Assembly (NCBI GenBank): GCA_903789635.1
Contig: CAIFEY010000008.1
Span: 1-64,000 of the forward strand
Reading direction: 5' to 3'
Length of the DNA stretch: 64,000 bases
Source: an uncultured Eubacteriaceae bacterium
GTDB taxonomy: Bacteria; Bacillota; Clostridia; Peptostreptococcales; Anaerovoracaceae
Positions 48,198 through 59,387 of this stretch are shown in pieces. The notes beneath the pieces were generated by a model, which had not been told where the DNA came from, searched no databases, and worked only from the letters and a program-made list of their open reading frames with translations. The position numbers and the translations under genes were made by a program. How positions within the stretch are numbered: the stretch's first letter is position 1; each line of letters begins with the position of its first letter.

Positions 48198-49493
48198 TTA
48201 ATATTCGTCCTCAAATTCAAACTCGTAGTCTTCGATCCGAATGGTGTCGCCCTCTTCCAGGCCGAGCGCCTTCATCTTCTTGATCGCGCCCTTCTTCTCT
48301 ACGTACTTGTACAGGTAGCGAAGGGAACCGAAGTCGTTGAAGTTGGTCGAGTTGAAAATCTTGGAGAGCTGCTTGCCCTCCGCTACGTATACATTCCCCT
48401 CACGGCGGACTTTAACCACATCATAATCCGGATCCTGGTCTTCCTTATCGAAGTCGAAATATTCCCTCGTGTCCTCCTCAGGCGGAAGTGCGTTGACCTC
48501 GTTCACCTTCTGCAGGGCAGCCTGCATTAGCTCCTTCAGGCCGTAGTGGATCGGAGCGGACAGCGGATAGACCTCGTAGCCCTGCTTCTCGACGTACGCC
48601 TTGAACTCGAGGTACTTCTCGTCGTCCTCGCCCCCGAGGATGTCCACCTTATTCGCAGCGACGATCATCGGCTTCTTCATGACGCCGTGGCCGTACTCCC
48701 TGAGCTCGTCCATGATCTTGTCGAAGTCCTCGATCGGCTCCCTTCCCTCGGAGCCGGACACGTCGACGACGTGAATCAGGACCTTGGTGCGCTCGATGTG
48801 CTTGAGGAACTCCAGTCCCAGACCGAGTCCCTCGTGCGCGCCCTCGATGATTCCTGCGACGTCAGCCATGACAAAGCTCGTCTGCGGGAACTCGACGACG
48901 CCCAGGTTCGGCGCCAATGTCGTGAAGTGGTAGTTTCCGATCTTCGGCGACGTGTGGGTCGCTGCCGCCAGCAGGCTGGACTTGCCGACGTTCGGGAATC
49001 CGACGAGCCCGACGTCCGCGATCATCTTCAGCTCGAGCAGGATCACGCGCTCCTTGCCCGGGTCTCCCGCCTCGGCAAAGTTCGGTGCCTGGCGCACGGA
49101 ATTCTTGTAGTGGACGTTTCCGTTTCCGCCCTTTCCGCCCTTCGCCGCGACAAAGGACTCACCCGGCTCCGTAAGATCCTTCATGATGAGTCCGCTCTCC
49201 TGGTCGATGACGACCGTCCCCTGCGGGACGCAGATGACCAGGTCCTTTCCGGCCTTTCCGTAGCGCTTCTTCCTCATGCCGTCCTGGCCGTTCTCGGCCA
49301 CGTATTTTCTCTTGTATTTAAAGTCCATCAGGGTGCGCAGGCCGCTGTCCGCCTGGATGATGACGTCTCCGCCCTTGCCGCCGTCGCCGCCGTCCGGACC
49401 GCCCTCCGGGACAAATGGCTCCCTGCGGAAAGATACAGCACCGTTACCGCCTTTACCTGATACAATTGTGATTTTTGCTCTGTCTACGAACAT
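48198..49493 (-). CDS. obgE: Obg GTPase
   Basis: MFVDRAKITIVSGKGGNGAVSFRRE; GFPNVGKSSLL; C-terminal OCT domain. Confidence 0.96.
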   Translation of the reverse strand: MFVDRAKITIVSGKGGNGAVSFRREPFVPEGGPDGGDGGKGGDVIIQADSGLRTLMDFKYKRKYVAENGQDGMRKKRYGKAGKDLVICVPQGTVVIDQESGLIMKDLTEPGESFVAAKGGKGGNGNVHYKNSVRQAPNFAEAGDPGKERVILLELKMIADVGLVGFPNVGKSSLLAAATHTSPKIGNYHFTTLAPNLGVVEFPQTSFVMADVAGIIEGAHEGLGLGLEFLKHIERTKVLIHVVDVSGSEGREPIEDFDKIMDELREYGHGVMKKPMIVAANKVDILGGEDDEKYLEFKAYVEKQGYEVYPLSAPIHYGLKELMQAALQKVNEVNALPPEEDTREYFDFDKEDQDPDYDVVKVRREGNVYVAEGKQLSKIFNSTNFNDFGSLRYLYKYVEKKGAIKKMKALGLEEGDTIRIEDYEFEFEDEY

Positions 49494-49532
49494 ACTTTCC
49501 GCCTCCAATATTTGTTCCCGTGAAGAAACAGC

Positions 49533-49560
49533 AAGCCCCCTACTCATTCGTAGGGGGCTT
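49533..49560 (-). terminator. Hairpin between rpmA and obgE
   Basis: AAGCCCCCTAC-tcattc-GTAGGGGGCTT. Confidence 0.6.
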
Positions 49561-49574
49561 GGTAATCTCGTTAA

Positions 49575-49835
49575 TTAAGCTTCCTTAGGGTAAACACTTA
49601 CCTGCTTCTTGTCACGGCCCTTTCTCTCGAACTTAACCGCTCCATCGATCTTGGCAAACAATGTATCATCGCCACCGATTCCTACATTGATTCCAGGATG
49701 CAGATGAGTACCTCTCTGTCTAACAAGGATGCTTCCTGCAGATACGAACTGACCGTCACCAGCCTTGCAGCCCAGACGTTTGGACTCGGACTCACGGCCG
49801 TTCTTGGAACTTCCTACTCCCTTTTTACTTGACAT
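49575..49835 (-). CDS. rpmA: 50S ribosomal protein L27
   Basis: [32 protein letters not shown] positioned for this ATG. Confidence 0.97.
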   Translation of the reverse strand: MSSKKGVGSSKNGRESESKRLGCKAGDGQFVSAGSILVRQRGTHLHPGINVGIGGDDTLFAKIDGAVKFERKGRDKKQVSVYPKEA

Positions 49836-49867
49836 GGATCAGACACCTCCTTACTGATGACAATCAA

Positions 49868-50332
49868 CTATTTTTCTGCATTTTCGATCGTCTCGATGAT
49901 CACGCTCTTCGTAGCCTTCTCGTCGATCTCGATATTATGCTCATTAGCGTAAGCAATCAGCTCATCCTTCTTCATGGATGAGGATACTTTCTTCTCAGCC
50001 TTAGCAGCCGGCTCAGCAGATACACCGCCGAGATTCTTGATCTCAACCTTAGTGTAAGACTGTCTGTGTCCCTGCTTCTTCTTGTAGCCCTTCTTAGCCT
50101 TGTACTTGAAAACGATGACCTTCTTGGCTCTTCCGTTTTCTACAACCTCAGCCTCAACCTTGGCACCCTCGATGTAAGGTGTACCAACCTTCAGGCCGTT
50201 GTCGTCGCTCAGTACCAGGACCTTGTCGAACTCAACCTTTTCTCCGGCTTCGACGCCCAGCTTTTCAACGTCCAGGATGTCTCCCTCCTGAACTCTGTAC
50301 TGCTTTCCGCCAGTTTCGATTACTGCGTACAT
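49868..50332 (-). CDS. rplU: 50S ribosomal protein L21 with C-terminal extension
   Basis: [18 protein letters not shown]...[11 protein letters not shown], then ~50 aa tail. Confidence 0.96.
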   Translation of the reverse strand: MYAVIETGGKQYRVQEGDILDVEKLGVEAGEKVEFDKVLVLSDDNGLKVGTPYIEGAKVEAEVVENGRAKKVIVFKYKAKKGYKKKQGHRQSYTKVEIKNLGGVSAEPAAKAEKKVSSSMKKDELIAYANEHNIEIDEKATKSVIIETIENAEK

Positions 50333-50334
50333 AT

Positions 50335-50420
50335 GTTACCTCCTCTTTCCAGTCTCGCCTTTTCAGGTAGCACGCCTTGAGGGCGCACTTTCAGAACCTT
50401 TGCCGTGCGGTCTAACTCAA
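50335..50420 (-). promoter_or_regulatory. Putative ribosomal protein L21 leader
   Basis: Minus strand ACCGCACGG...GTGCGCCCTCAAGGCGTGC..CCTGAAAAGGCGAGACTGG resembles the Firmicutes L21 leader. Confidence 0.5.
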
Positions 50421-50422
50421 TT

Positions 50423-50451
50423 AGGATAGCATGAGTCAGACACGTTGTCAA
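50423..50451 (-). promoter_or_regulatory. Promoter of rplU-rpmA
   Basis: Minus strand TTGACA-17 bp-TATCCT. Confidence 0.7.
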
Positions 50452-50478
50452 TGACAAATTCGACTTTTTGAGGAGAAA

Positions 50479-50496
50479 GGGGCCCTTGCAGGCCCC
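50479..50496 (-). terminator. Terminator after recA
   Basis: GGGGCC-loop-GGCCCC followed by TTTCTCC on the minus strand. Confidence 0.6.
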
Positions 50497-50534
50497 GAAC
50501 AGTTTCGATTTAAATTACGATAGGAAAGAATGAG

Positions 50535-51665
50535 CTACTCGACGATGACACCGTCCTCATCCGCGATGATCTCGTCGTCCGCTTCCATCGTGCCCCCTGC
50601 GTCGACCGAAGCTGCGACGTTCTCATCCGCATCCTGCTCCGCCTTCCTGCTCTCGTCCGCTTCCGGCGTGTGCAGTGTCGCCATGAGCTTCTGCTGGATC
50701 TCGTCCATGAGTTCCTCATGCTCCTCCAGGTAAACCTTGACGTTCTCACGGCCCTGGCCGATGCGCTCGCCGTTGTAGCTGTACCAGGAGCCAGCCTTCT
50801 TGACAATGTCCGCCTCAACTGCGCAGTCCAGGATGTCTCCGGACTTGGAGATTCCCTTTCCGTACATGATGTCGAACTCCGCCTTCTTGAACGGAGGAGC
50901 GACCTTGTTCTTGACGATCTTCACGCGCGTGCGGTTTCCGAGCATCTGGTCACCCTGCTTGATCGTCTCAATCCTTCTGACGTCGAAACGCATCGTCGCG
51001 TAGAACTTCAGCGCTCTTCCTCCGGTCGTCGTCTCCGGGCTTCCGAACATGACGCCGACTTTCTCACGCAGCTGGTTGATGAAGATCACACAGGTGTTCG
51101 ACTTGTTCACGGTTCCGGTCAGCTTACGCAGCGCCTGAGACATCAGACGTGCCTGCAGGCCGACGTGGGAATCTCCCATCTCGCCCTGGATCTCCGCCTT
51201 AGGAACCAGTGCCGCAACGGAGTCGACGACGATGACGTCGATCGCGCCGCTGCTCGCAAGCATGTCGCAGATCTCGAGTCCCTGCTCACCGGTGTCCGGC
51301 TGGGAAACCAGGAGCTCGTCGATCTGAACACCCAGGTTCTTCGCGTAGACCGGGTCCAGCGCGTGCTCCGCGTCGATGAAGGCGGCCTTACCGCCTGCCT
51401 TCTGCGCCTCTGCGACAATATGAAGGGCCAGGGTCGTCTTACCGGAAGACTCTGGTCCGTATATCTCAACAACTCTCCCGCGCGGCACTCCGCCGACGCC
51501 GGTCGCCAGGTCCAGGCTGATCGATCCGGTTGAGATCGTCTCGATCTGCATGCCGGTCGCCTCGCCCATCTTCATGATCGCGCCCTGTCCGAATTGTTTC
51601 TGAATCTTCTTCAGCGCCTCATCAAGCGCCTTCTCGCGGCCGTCTGCCGCTTCCTTCTTTGCCAT
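50535..51665 (-). CDS. recA: Recombinase RecA
   Basis: [52 protein letters not shown]. Confidence 0.98.
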   Translation of the reverse strand: MAKKEAADGREKALDEALKKIQKQFGQGAIMKMGEATGMQIETISTGSISLDLATGVGGVPRGRVVEIYGPESSGKTTLALHIVAEAQKAGGKAAFIDAEHALDPVYAKNLGVQIDELLVSQPDTGEQGLEICDMLASSGAIDVIVVDSVAALVPKAEIQGEMGDSHVGLQARLMSQALRKLTGTVNKSNTCVIFINQLREKVGVMFGSPETTTGGRALKFYATMRFDVRRIETIKQGDQMLGNRTRVKIVKNKVAPPFKKAEFDIMYGKGISKSGDILDCAVEADIVKKAGSWYSYNGERIGQGRENVKVYLEEHEELMDEIQQKLMATLHTPEADESRKAEQDADENVAASVDAGGTMEADDEIIADEDGVIVE

Positions 51666-51682
51666 GCTTAACCTCCATGTAG

Positions 51683-51696
51683 CGAACATTTGTTCT
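51683..51696. promoter_or_regulatory. SOS box (LexA operator) of recA
   Basis: CGAACATTTGTTCT, matching CGAAC-N4-GTTCg, just upstream of recA. Confidence 0.8.
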
Positions 51697-51795
51697 GTAC
51701 ATCTATTCTACTATATATCTCGAATTAGTCAAGCCATTTGATGTGGAAATATATGGTACAGAAAACGGTATCATACCGCGGCAGGTTTGTCAATC

Positions 51796-53073
51796 TTACA
51801 GCAGCTCCCGGCGGTCACTTCCCGGAACCGGTCTTCCGTCCAGCATGCGGTTGATCGTGTCGAACATGCTGAGAACGGCGTGGCGCCTGTTCCAGCTCCT
51901 GCTCATGTTGCGCGTGAGCAGCTTCTTGACCACCGTGCTTCCTTTATATGTGCAGCCGATGTAGATCAGGCCGACCGGCTTCTCCTCCGTGCCGCCGCCA
52001 GGGCCGGCGATTCCGGTGACGGAGACACAGACGTCGCTTCCGGTCTTCTTCTGCAGGCCTTCCGCCATCTGCTGCGCAACGTTCGGGCTGACCGCAGTCT
52101 CGTCGGCAAGTGTCTTCTCGCTGACGCCGAGCTCCTCGATCTTTGCCCTCTCGGTATAGGTCACGATGCCGCGCTCGAACACCTCGGAAATGCCCGGGAT
52201 GTCGGTCAGGAACTCCGCAAACATGCCGCCGGTGCAGGATTCCGAACTGGAGATGGTGATGTGGTTCTCCAGGAGCTTCTCGCCGACGACCTCAGGAAGA
52301 GACCTTCCGTCGTCGCTGTAGACGCAGTCCCCGAGCCGCTCCTTCACCTGGTCGGCGACCTCGATGCACGCGGCCTTTGCCTCCTCCAAGGTATCCCTCT
52401 TGGAAGCGACGCGGACCGAGCACTCGCCCTCAGCGGCGTACGTTGCGATCGTCGGGTCCGTCTGCGCGTCGATCAGGTCGAGAATCTCCGTCTCCACGCG
52501 CGACTCGCCCTTTCCGAAGACCCGCAGCGTCTCGTAGGAGATTACGCAGTCCGTCTTAGGCTCAAGCCACGGGCGGACGCGGCGCTCGAACATGCGTTTC
52601 ATCTCGCGCGGAGGCCCAGGCAGGCAGACAATGGTCTTCCCGGCCTCGTTGGAGAGCGCAAACCCCGGCGCAGTCCCGGCATCGGTGTCGAACACCTCCG
52701 CCCTGGTCGGCATCAGCGTCTGCTTGAGGTTGTTCTTGGTGAACAGGTCGTACCGCTGGTCCTTCACCATCTGCATCATCGCCTGGCGCGAAGGCTCGTG
52801 GACCTCCAGCGTGTCGTTCATGTATTTGGTGACGGTCTCCTTGGTCATGTCGTCTTCGGTAGGCCCAAGGCCTCCCGTCGTGATGACGAGGTCGCAGTCC
52901 TTCAGCGCGAGGTCCAGCACCTCCGTCAGGCGGCCGTCGTTGTCCCCGACCGTGTAGCGGTACATGACGTCGATCCCGAGCGCGTTCAGCTGCTGCGACA
53001 GGTAGACGGCATTGGTGTCGGTGACCTGCCCCATCAGAAGCTCCGTGCCGACGCTGATTAATGCACTTTTCAT
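51796..53073 (-). CDS. cinA: CinA-like protein
   Basis: ALISVGTELLMGQVTDTNAVYLSQQL; TTGGLGPTEDD; SSESCTGGMFA; GIAGPGGGTEEKPVG. Confidence 0.95.
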   Translation of the reverse strand: MKSALISVGTELLMGQVTDTNAVYLSQQLNALGIDVMYRYTVGDNDGRLTEVLDLALKDCDLVITTGGLGPTEDDMTKETVTKYMNDTLEVHEPSRQAMMQMVKDQRYDLFTKNNLKQTLMPTRAEVFDTDAGTAPGFALSNEAGKTIVCLPGPPREMKRMFERRVRPWLEPKTDCVISYETLRVFGKGESRVETEILDLIDAQTDPTIATYAAEGECSVRVASKRDTLEEAKAACIEVADQVKERLGDCVYSDDGRSLPEVVGEKLLENHITISSSESCTGGMFAEFLTDIPGISEVFERGIVTYTERAKIEELGVSEKTLADETAVSPNVAQQMAEGLQKKTGSDVCVSVTGIAGPGGGTEEKPVGLIYIGCTYKGSTVVKKLLTRNMSRSWNRRHAVLSMFDTINRMLDGRPVPGSDRRELL

Positions 53074-53202
53074 TGATAATCCCTTCTTCCTTCTTTCCCG
53101 CGTGATTTTATCTCCGAAAAATGCCGGGAGGCAAAAAGACGCGGCGGCCGGCAGTTCGGCCATTCCCCTTGAACGATTTAAATTTTGTCGATAAACCGAC
53201 AG

Positions 53203-53751
53203 TTAATTGGATTCCTTGAAAACGCCGATATTCTTTACGACGTACTCGATTCCGGAGTAGACGGTCATGACGAGCGACGCATACAGCAGCGTGTAGGCGA
53301 TCATGTAGACCGGGCTGTACAGTGTCGAGCTTCCCTTCACTGCCTGCATCAGGATCAGGAAGATGATCGCGAACATCTGCAGAACCGTCTTGATTTTGCC
53401 GCTCATGGCAGCCGCGATGACGTGGCCCTCGGAAGCGGCAACCGTGCGCATTCCCGCGATCGTGAACTCCCTCGTGAGGATGACGATCAGCATCCAGGAC
53501 GCCATCGTCCGGTCCCCGATCATCAGGCAGAACGCGGAGTAGCAGAGGATCTTGTCGGCGAGCGGGTCCATGATCTTTCCAAAGTTGGTGACCAGGTTGC
53601 GTGCACGCGCGACCTTGCCGTCGAGCATGTCCGTCAGGGATGCCAGGCAGAAGAGAATCAGCGCCGCGGCGAAGAATCCTTTCAGGTACAGCACGATGAA
53701 GAACGGAACCGCGATGACACGCGCAACCGTTAACTTATTCGGTAAATTCAT
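53203..53751 (-). CDS. pgsA: CDP-diacylglycerol-glycerol-3-phosphate 3-phosphatidyltransferase
   Basis: MNLPNKLTVARVIAVPFF; SLTDMLDGKVARARNLVTNFGKIMDPLADK. Confidence 0.93.
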   Translation of the reverse strand: MNLPNKLTVARVIAVPFFIVLYLKGFFAAALILFCLASLTDMLDGKVARARNLVTNFGKIMDPLADKILCYSAFCLMIGDRTMASWMLIVILTREFTIAGMRTVAASEGHVIAAAMSGKIKTVLQMFAIIFLILMQAVKGSSTLYSPVYMIAYTLLYASLVMTVYSGIEYVVKNIGVFKESN

Positions 53752-53794
53752 GTGATATTCTCCTTTCAAGAACATTTATCCGAAAGGGATGCGG

Positions 53795-55123
53795 CTATGC
53801 GAAAACCGCCGTTCCCTCGAGGTCGTAGTCAAACGCGTCGTCGATCCGGACCGAGACGATATCGCCCGGCTGAAGAGGCTTCTCCGACGTGAAAATCACG
53901 GAGTTGTCGATGTCCGGGGCGTCGTAGGCGGTCCTTCCGACGTATGCACCATCCTCATCCTGCTCGTCGACCATGACGGAGAGCGTCTTCCCGACCAGCG
54001 CCTGGTTGGCCTCGTTCGAGATCTGCATCTGCTCCATCATCAGCGCGTCCAGGCGCTCCTGCTTGACCTCGTCCGGGATCTGATCCTCGCGCTGCGCGGC
54101 CGGCGTGCCCTCCTCCTGGGAGTACGTGAACGCGCCCAGGCGGCTGAAGCGGATCTCCTTCACGAAGTCCATCAGGTCGGAGAACTCCTCCTCCGTCTCG
54201 CCCGGGAATCCGACGATCATCGTCGTGCGGATGCAGATGTCCGGCATCGCCTCCCTGAGCTTGTGAATCGTTTCACGGATGGACGCCTGCGTCGAGCGGC
54301 GGTTCATCTCCTTCAGGACCTTGTCGTTGCTGTGCTGCAGCGGGATGTCGATGTAGTGGCAGATCTTAGGCGTCTCCGCCATCGTCTGGATCAGCTCGTC
54401 CGTGATGTTCTCCTCGTAGCAGTAGAGGACGCGGATCCACTGAATGCCGTCGATCTCCGCGAGTTTTCTCAGCAGCTCGGCCAGCATCGGCTTTCCGGTC
54501 AGGTCCTTGCCGTAGTAGCTCGTGTCCTGCGCGATCACGTTCAGTTCGCGGCATCCGGCGTCGGCCAGGCGCCTTGCCTCCTCGACGATGCTCTCCATCG
54601 AGCGGCTCCTGTACGGGCCCCTGATCTTAGGGATGATGCAGTACGTGCAGCGGTTGTCGCAGCCCTCCGCGATGCGGATCGACGTGCTGTAGACCTGCTG
54701 CGGGATCTTTCTCATGCGGTTCTCCTGCTCGAGCGCGCCCTGCTGCATCTCGTCGACTTTGCGGAAGCGGTTTCCGTTCTTCTGCAGGTTATCCAGCAGG
54801 TCCGGAAACTGCTCGTAGTCGTTGACCCCGACGAGGCCGTCCGCCTCCGGAATCTCCTTAAACAGCTCGTCCGCGTAGCGCTGCACCAGGCAGCCGGAGA
54901 CAATCAGCTTCTTCCCCTGCTCCCTGTACTGCGCCATATCGAAGATTTCCCCGATCGACTCCTTCTTGGCGTCGTCGATGAACCCGCAGGTGTTGACCAC
55001 GATCGCGTCCGCCTCCTCCGGCGACTGCACGATCTGATGCCCGCGCTCCTCCAGGATTCCCATCGCCATGTCCGAGTCGTTGAAATTCTTCAGACATCCT
55101 AAGGTGTCAAAATATACCTTCAT
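53795..55123 (-). CDS. rimO: Ribosomal protein S12 methylthiotransferase
   Basis: MKVYFDTLGCLKNFNDSDMAMG; EGCDNRCTYCIIPKIRG; C-terminal TRAM domain. Confidence 0.95.
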   Translation of the reverse strand: MKVYFDTLGCLKNFNDSDMAMGILEERGHQIVQSPEEADAIVVNTCGFIDDAKKESIGEIFDMAQYREQGKKLIVSGCLVQRYADELFKEIPEADGLVGVNDYEQFPDLLDNLQKNGNRFRKVDEMQQGALEQENRMRKIPQQVYSTSIRIAEGCDNRCTYCIIPKIRGPYRSRSMESIVEEARRLADAGCRELNVIAQDTSYYGKDLTGKPMLAELLRKLAEIDGIQWIRVLYCYEENITDELIQTMAETPKICHYIDIPLQHSNDKVLKEMNRRSTQASIRETIHKLREAMPDICIRTTMIVGFPGETEEEFSDLMDFVKEIRFSRLGAFTYSQEEGTPAAQREDQIPDEVKQERLDALMMEQMQISNEANQALVGKTLSVMVDEQDEDGAYVGRTAYDAPDIDNSVIFTSEKPLQPGDIVSVRIDDAFDYDLEGTAVFA

Positions 55124-55403
55124 ATTATTCTTCTGTTCTTTCCTCTCCTGTTTTCATTGGTTCCGCGCTTAGCGCGCTCAACTGCCTTATTATACCAGAT
55201 CTCTTCGACAAAATAAAATGTGCAGGAAATTCCCCGTTTTTGATGGTTTCCCTGCAAGCATTTTAATCTGCCCGTTCTGGCGGGCAAACGCATAGATATT
55301 ACCTATTCACCGAAACCTTCTATATCTAAACGTTTCTAAACGTCTCTAAACGGTTCCGGACGTCTGAACGCCCCGGAACGCCGCTGGGACTCTAACTGCC
55401 GTC

Positions 55404-58400
55404 CTATTCACCAGAACCGTTCATCTCGTCGAGTTCCTCCTGGGTCAGCAGGACCTGCCTCGGGTGGCTTCCGTCCTGCGGGCTGACGATCCCGCGCTCC
55501 TCCATCTCGTCCATGATTCTCGCGGCGCGGTTGTATCCGATCCGGAAGTGGCGCTGCAGCATGGATGTGGACGCGCGCTCCGCCTGCACGACGCAGGAGA
55601 TCGCCTCCGGCAGCAGTTCGTCCGCAGAGTCGCTTCCGCCCGGCATCGCCTTCTGCTCGATGTCCTGAATGACCTCCTCGTTATAGGTGGCCTCCTCCTG
55701 CGGCGTCTGCGCCTTCACGAAGTCGATGACGCGGTTGATCTCCTCGTCGGAGATGAACGTGCCCTGCACGCGCAGCGGCTTGCTGGAACCCTGCGGATTG
55801 AAGAGCATGTCGCCCTTTCCGACCAGCTTCTCCGCGCCGTTCATGTCCAGGATTGTTCTGGAGTCGAACTGCGAGGACACGGCAAAGGCGATCCTCGACG
55901 GGATATTCGCCTTGATCAGGCCGGTGATGATGTCTACGGAAGGACGCTGCGTCGCGACGATCAGGTGCATGCCCGCCGCCCTCGCGAGCTGGGCAAGGCG
56001 GCAGATCGACTCCTCGACCTGGTTCGGGGCGGCCATCATCAGGTCGGCCAGCTCGTCGATGATGATGACGACCTGCGGCATCTTCTGATCTTCTCGATCC
56101 GTGTTCTTCATCTTATCGTTGTACGTCGACAGATCGCGGACGTTCTCATCCGCAAACTTCTTATATCTGTCCGTCATCTCGGAGACCGCCCAGTTCAGCG
56201 CCGCCGCTGCCTTGCCCGGGTCGGTGACGACCGGGATCAGCAGGTGCGGGATGCCGTTGTAATTTCCGAGCTCGACGACCTTAGGGTCGATCAGCACGAG
56301 CCTGACCTCGTCCGGGCTCGCCTTATACAGGATGCTCGTGATGATGCTGTTGATGCAGACCGACTTACCGGATCCGGTCGCGCCGGCGATCAACAGATGC
56401 GGCATCCCCTTCAGGTCCGCGACGATCGCGTTTCCGGCGATGTCCTTGCCCACGGCAAAGGAGATCTTGGACTTCGCCTGCTTGAACTCCCTGGACCCGA
56501 TGATCTCACGAATCCTGACCATCTGGATGCGCTCGTTCTCGACCTCGATTCCGACTGCGGCCTTGCCCGGGATCGGCGCCTCGATTCGGATGCTCTTGGC
56601 CTTCAGGTTCAGCGCGATGTCGTCGGAAAGGCCGACGATCTTGCTGACCTTGACGCCAGGACCCGGCTGGATCTCGTAGCGCGTGACCGCAGGTCCCTGC
56701 GTCACCTGCACGACGTGGGCGTCGACGTGGAAGCTCTCCAGCGTCTCCTCCAGCACCCTCGCCTTCTGGCGAAGCTGCTGGTTGAGCCCGGTCGTATCCG
56801 GAAGCTCCGGCGGGTTCAGCAGATCAAGTGATGGTTTACGATATATGAATTTAGTCTTCTTCTGGATGCTCTTCGCCGCCGCACCGGCCATGGCCGCGCC
56901 CGACAGCTCGCCGTCCGCGTCCGACTTCTTATGCATCGTCGATCTCGTCGGGCGGGAGGACGGGCTCCGCCCGTCACTCCCTGCGGCGGCACCGCCGGCA
57001 GCCGCACCGACGGAAGAGGCGGCTGCCCCATGCGCTCGGATTCCCCTCTCCTCTTCCGTCCTGGCCTGTTCCTCGCGCATCAGCTGTTCTGCATTCTTCA
57101 GCACACGGGTCATCGTATTACGATCGGTTTCCTCTAACGGATTATTGGAAACCCACTCGCCGTCCGCGTTTTGATGTACACAGGTGATGTGCTCCATGGA
57201 AACTGGAACTTCAGACTCCTCATCAGCCGCGCCTCCAGCCGTATCGACACCTGCCGCACCGCCGGAGAAGCCTGCGCCTGCTCCCGCATCTCCACTGGTT
57301 CCACTGTTACTGTGTGCAGAATACGTTCCATCTTCCCACGGGAGATCGATCGTCCGCGTGTCCGCAGAAGTCCCCGCGTACGCGGAGGCTCTGCTGCCAG
57401 CGGCGGCAGAACGCCCTGCTAAATCTCCCGATGCGCCGGAATCGCCCGCAGCGCCGGCAGCCGAACTGAAATTCATCGCGCCGCCGAGGTTCTGCGTGTC
57501 GGAGAGCCCGTAGCCCGCGCCTGCCGGCTGGGACGGCTCGAGGCCGTAGCCTTTGCCGCCTGAAGCCGAAGAACCGGAGCCGGAATCGGCTCCGCCGTCA
57601 AGCCCATAGCCGCGCGGCGCGGCAGTGACCGGGTCGAGCCCGTAGGATCCGCTGCGCTCACGCTCGATGATGCGGTCGCGCTCCGCGATCTCCTCCGGTT
57701 CCTTGATGTCGTAAGCACCGAAGGAAATCGTCGGCTCTCCCGGATTGTTCCCACTGCTCCCATTGCTTCCGCTGTTTACGCTGCCGCCGAACAGGTCCGC
57801 GCCGGATGTGCCGGCGCCGGCATAGTGAACTCCGTCAGCGCCGCCGGCCAGGCCGTTTTCTTCCTGCGCGATCTGGTGAGCTGAAAGCTCCTGCGTCCTT
57901 CCGCCGAGCGGGTTTTGGTGCATGACCGCGACGACGTTGGACGGCTTCTTCACGTGGTGCGCCTTCTCCAGCCTGGCCTCGGCGTCTTGTGAATGCAGGA
58001 TGCTGTGCAGCAGCCCGTGTTTCTTTGCAGGGGCGGCAGCGGCAGGCGCTGCGGCGTCCGGGGAGGCGTACAGGAGGCTGTCCGGCATCGCCTGCTGCTG
58101 CGGGGATTTTGGCGCATCGGACGTATCCGGGAACTCCTCCAGGTCCTGCGGTCCTCGGATCGTCAGGGAGGCCTCGCGTTTCTGTCGCTCCAGCTCTTCC
58201 TGGTACGAGCGGTCCGCGATGCTCTCGTTCATCAGCTGCTCCAGGCGGCGGTCCTCCTCCCTGCGCTGGCGCCTCCTCGTGATCATCGCCGAGATCGGCG
58301 TGTTCAGCAGGAGCAGCAGGCAGATCAGGAGCAGCGCCGTGCACAGGATGTACAGGCCCGCGATGCCGAGGAACTTCACGAGCAGCGAGCCGACCGTCAT

Positions 58401-59030
58401 GCCGAACGCGCCGCCGGATTGTAATTTTACACCTTCATTATAGAATTGTACGATGTCGACCGCCATTTTCGAGGTGGAGACCCCGATCAGGAACCTCCCG
58501 GCATTCATCACGCAGAGGATCAGCAGGACCCCGACCGACATCCAGAGCGTCCGCTGCGTGAAGTGCAGCGCCTTGCCCGTGATGAACAGCAGGCCGAGGA
58601 TGATCAGGTACCACGGCAGGACGAGGCCGATCAGGCCGAACACGCCCTTCAGCACGATGCCGAGCTGGTTTCCGAACTCGCCCGTCGCCTGGAACTGGAT
58701 GCTCGCGAAGATGAACACGCCGAGCGCGATGTACACGAGCCCGCTGATCACGTCGCGGATCCGCTTGGACGTGTGCGCCTTCCGCATCTCCTCCCTGACC
58801 TGCGCCCGCTTCTCTTCCTCGTCCAGCGGCTCCGCCTTCGCGCGGGAAGACGATTTCGCCGTCGATTTCGCGGTCTTGGACGAGGATTTCGCACTTTTCG
58901 AGGCCGATCTCGATGATTTGGACGATCTCGATGAACCCGAAGACGATTTCGCCGCCCGGCCCTTCTTCGTTGTTTTATTTTCTGTATTTCTTTTGCCAGT
59001 CAAAATGAAACTCCCATCATGATCCTGCAA
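55404..59030 (-). CDS. ftsK: FtsK/SpoIIIE DNA translocase with long low-complexity linker
   Basis: N-terminal TM segments; [20 protein letters not shown]-terminal gamma domain. Confidence 0.95.
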   Translation of the reverse strand: MQDHDGSFILTGKRNTENKTTKKGRAAKSSSGSSRSSKSSRSASKSAKSSSKTAKSTAKSSSRAKAEPLDEEEKRAQVREEMRKAHTSKRIRDVISGLVYIALGVFIFASIQFQATGEFGNQLGIVLKGVFGLIGLVLPWYLIILGLLFITGKALHFTQRTLWMSVGVLLILCVMNAGRFLIGVSTSKMAVDIVQFYNEGVKLQSGGAFGMTVGSLLVKFLGIAGLYILCTALLLICLLLLLNTPISAMITRRRQRREEDRRLEQLMNESIADRSYQEELERQKREASLTIRGPQDLEEFPDTSDAPKSPQQQAMPDSLLYASPDAAAPAAAAPAKKHGLLHSILHSQDAEARLEKAHHVKKPSNVVAVMHQNPLGGRTQELSAHQIAQEENGLAGGADGVHYAGAGTSGADLFGGSVNSGSNGSSGNNPGEPTISFGAYDIKEPEEIAERDRIIERERSGSYGLDPVTAAPRGYGLDGGADSGSGSSASGGKGYGLEPSQPAGAGYGLSDTQNLGGAMNFSSAAGAAGDSGASGDLAGRSAAAGSRASAYAGTSADTRTIDLPWEDGTYSAHSNSGTSGDAGAGAGFSGGAAGVDTAGGAADEESEVPVSMEHITCVHQNADGEWVSNNPLEETDRNTMTRVLKNAEQLMREEQARTEEERGIRAHGAAASSVGAAAGGAAAGSDGRSPSSRPTRSTMHKKSDADGELSGAAMAGAAAKSIQKKTKFIYRKPSLDLLNPPELPDTTGLNQQLRQKARVLEETLESFHVDAHVVQVTQGPAVTRYEIQPGPGVKVSKIVGLSDDIALNLKAKSIRIEAPIPGKAAVGIEVENERIQMVRIREIIGSREFKQAKSKISFAVGKDIAGNAIVADLKGMPHLLIAGATGSGKSVCINSIITSILYKASPDEVRLVLIDPKVVELGNYNGIPHLLIPVVTDPGKAAAALNWAVSEMTDRYKKFADENVRDLSTYNDKMKNTDREDQKMPQVVIIIDELADLMMAAPNQVEESICRLAQLARAAGMHLIVATQRPSVDIITGLIKANIPSRIAFAVSSQFDSRTILDMNGAEKLVGKGDMLFNPQGSSKPLRVQGTFISDEEINRVIDFVKAQTPQEEATYNEEVIQDIEQKAMPGGSDSADELLPEAISCVVQAERASTSMLQRHFRIGYNRAARIMDEMEERGIVSPQDGSHPRQVLLTQEELDEMNGSGE

Positions 59031-59387
59031 GGTAATTTTTGTTCGCTGCCGGCCGATGCGTTCGGCCTGTCCGCGCCGCGTTCTTTCCCGGAAACGGCCC
59101 GTGAGACCAGCCGTAATCCTCTTGAGAAAAGCCGTGCAAACGGGGATCTGTCCCCGTTCCGGGCGGCGTCTTATTGCTCTATTATAGCAGACTCTTCCCG
59201 GCGGGTACAGGGGAACGCAGAAAAAAGAGAACAGACGTTTCCGTCCATTCTCTTTATTTCCGCTTTACGTTAATTTTCGGGCAAAGCCCTCCGTCCGGAC
59301 TGCCGAGAGGCGAACTCCCGCCATCCGGCAGAACCTTTCTCCTGAGTGAAGGCGCATGCTTTGTCCGACGAAAAGTGAAGCGATCCC

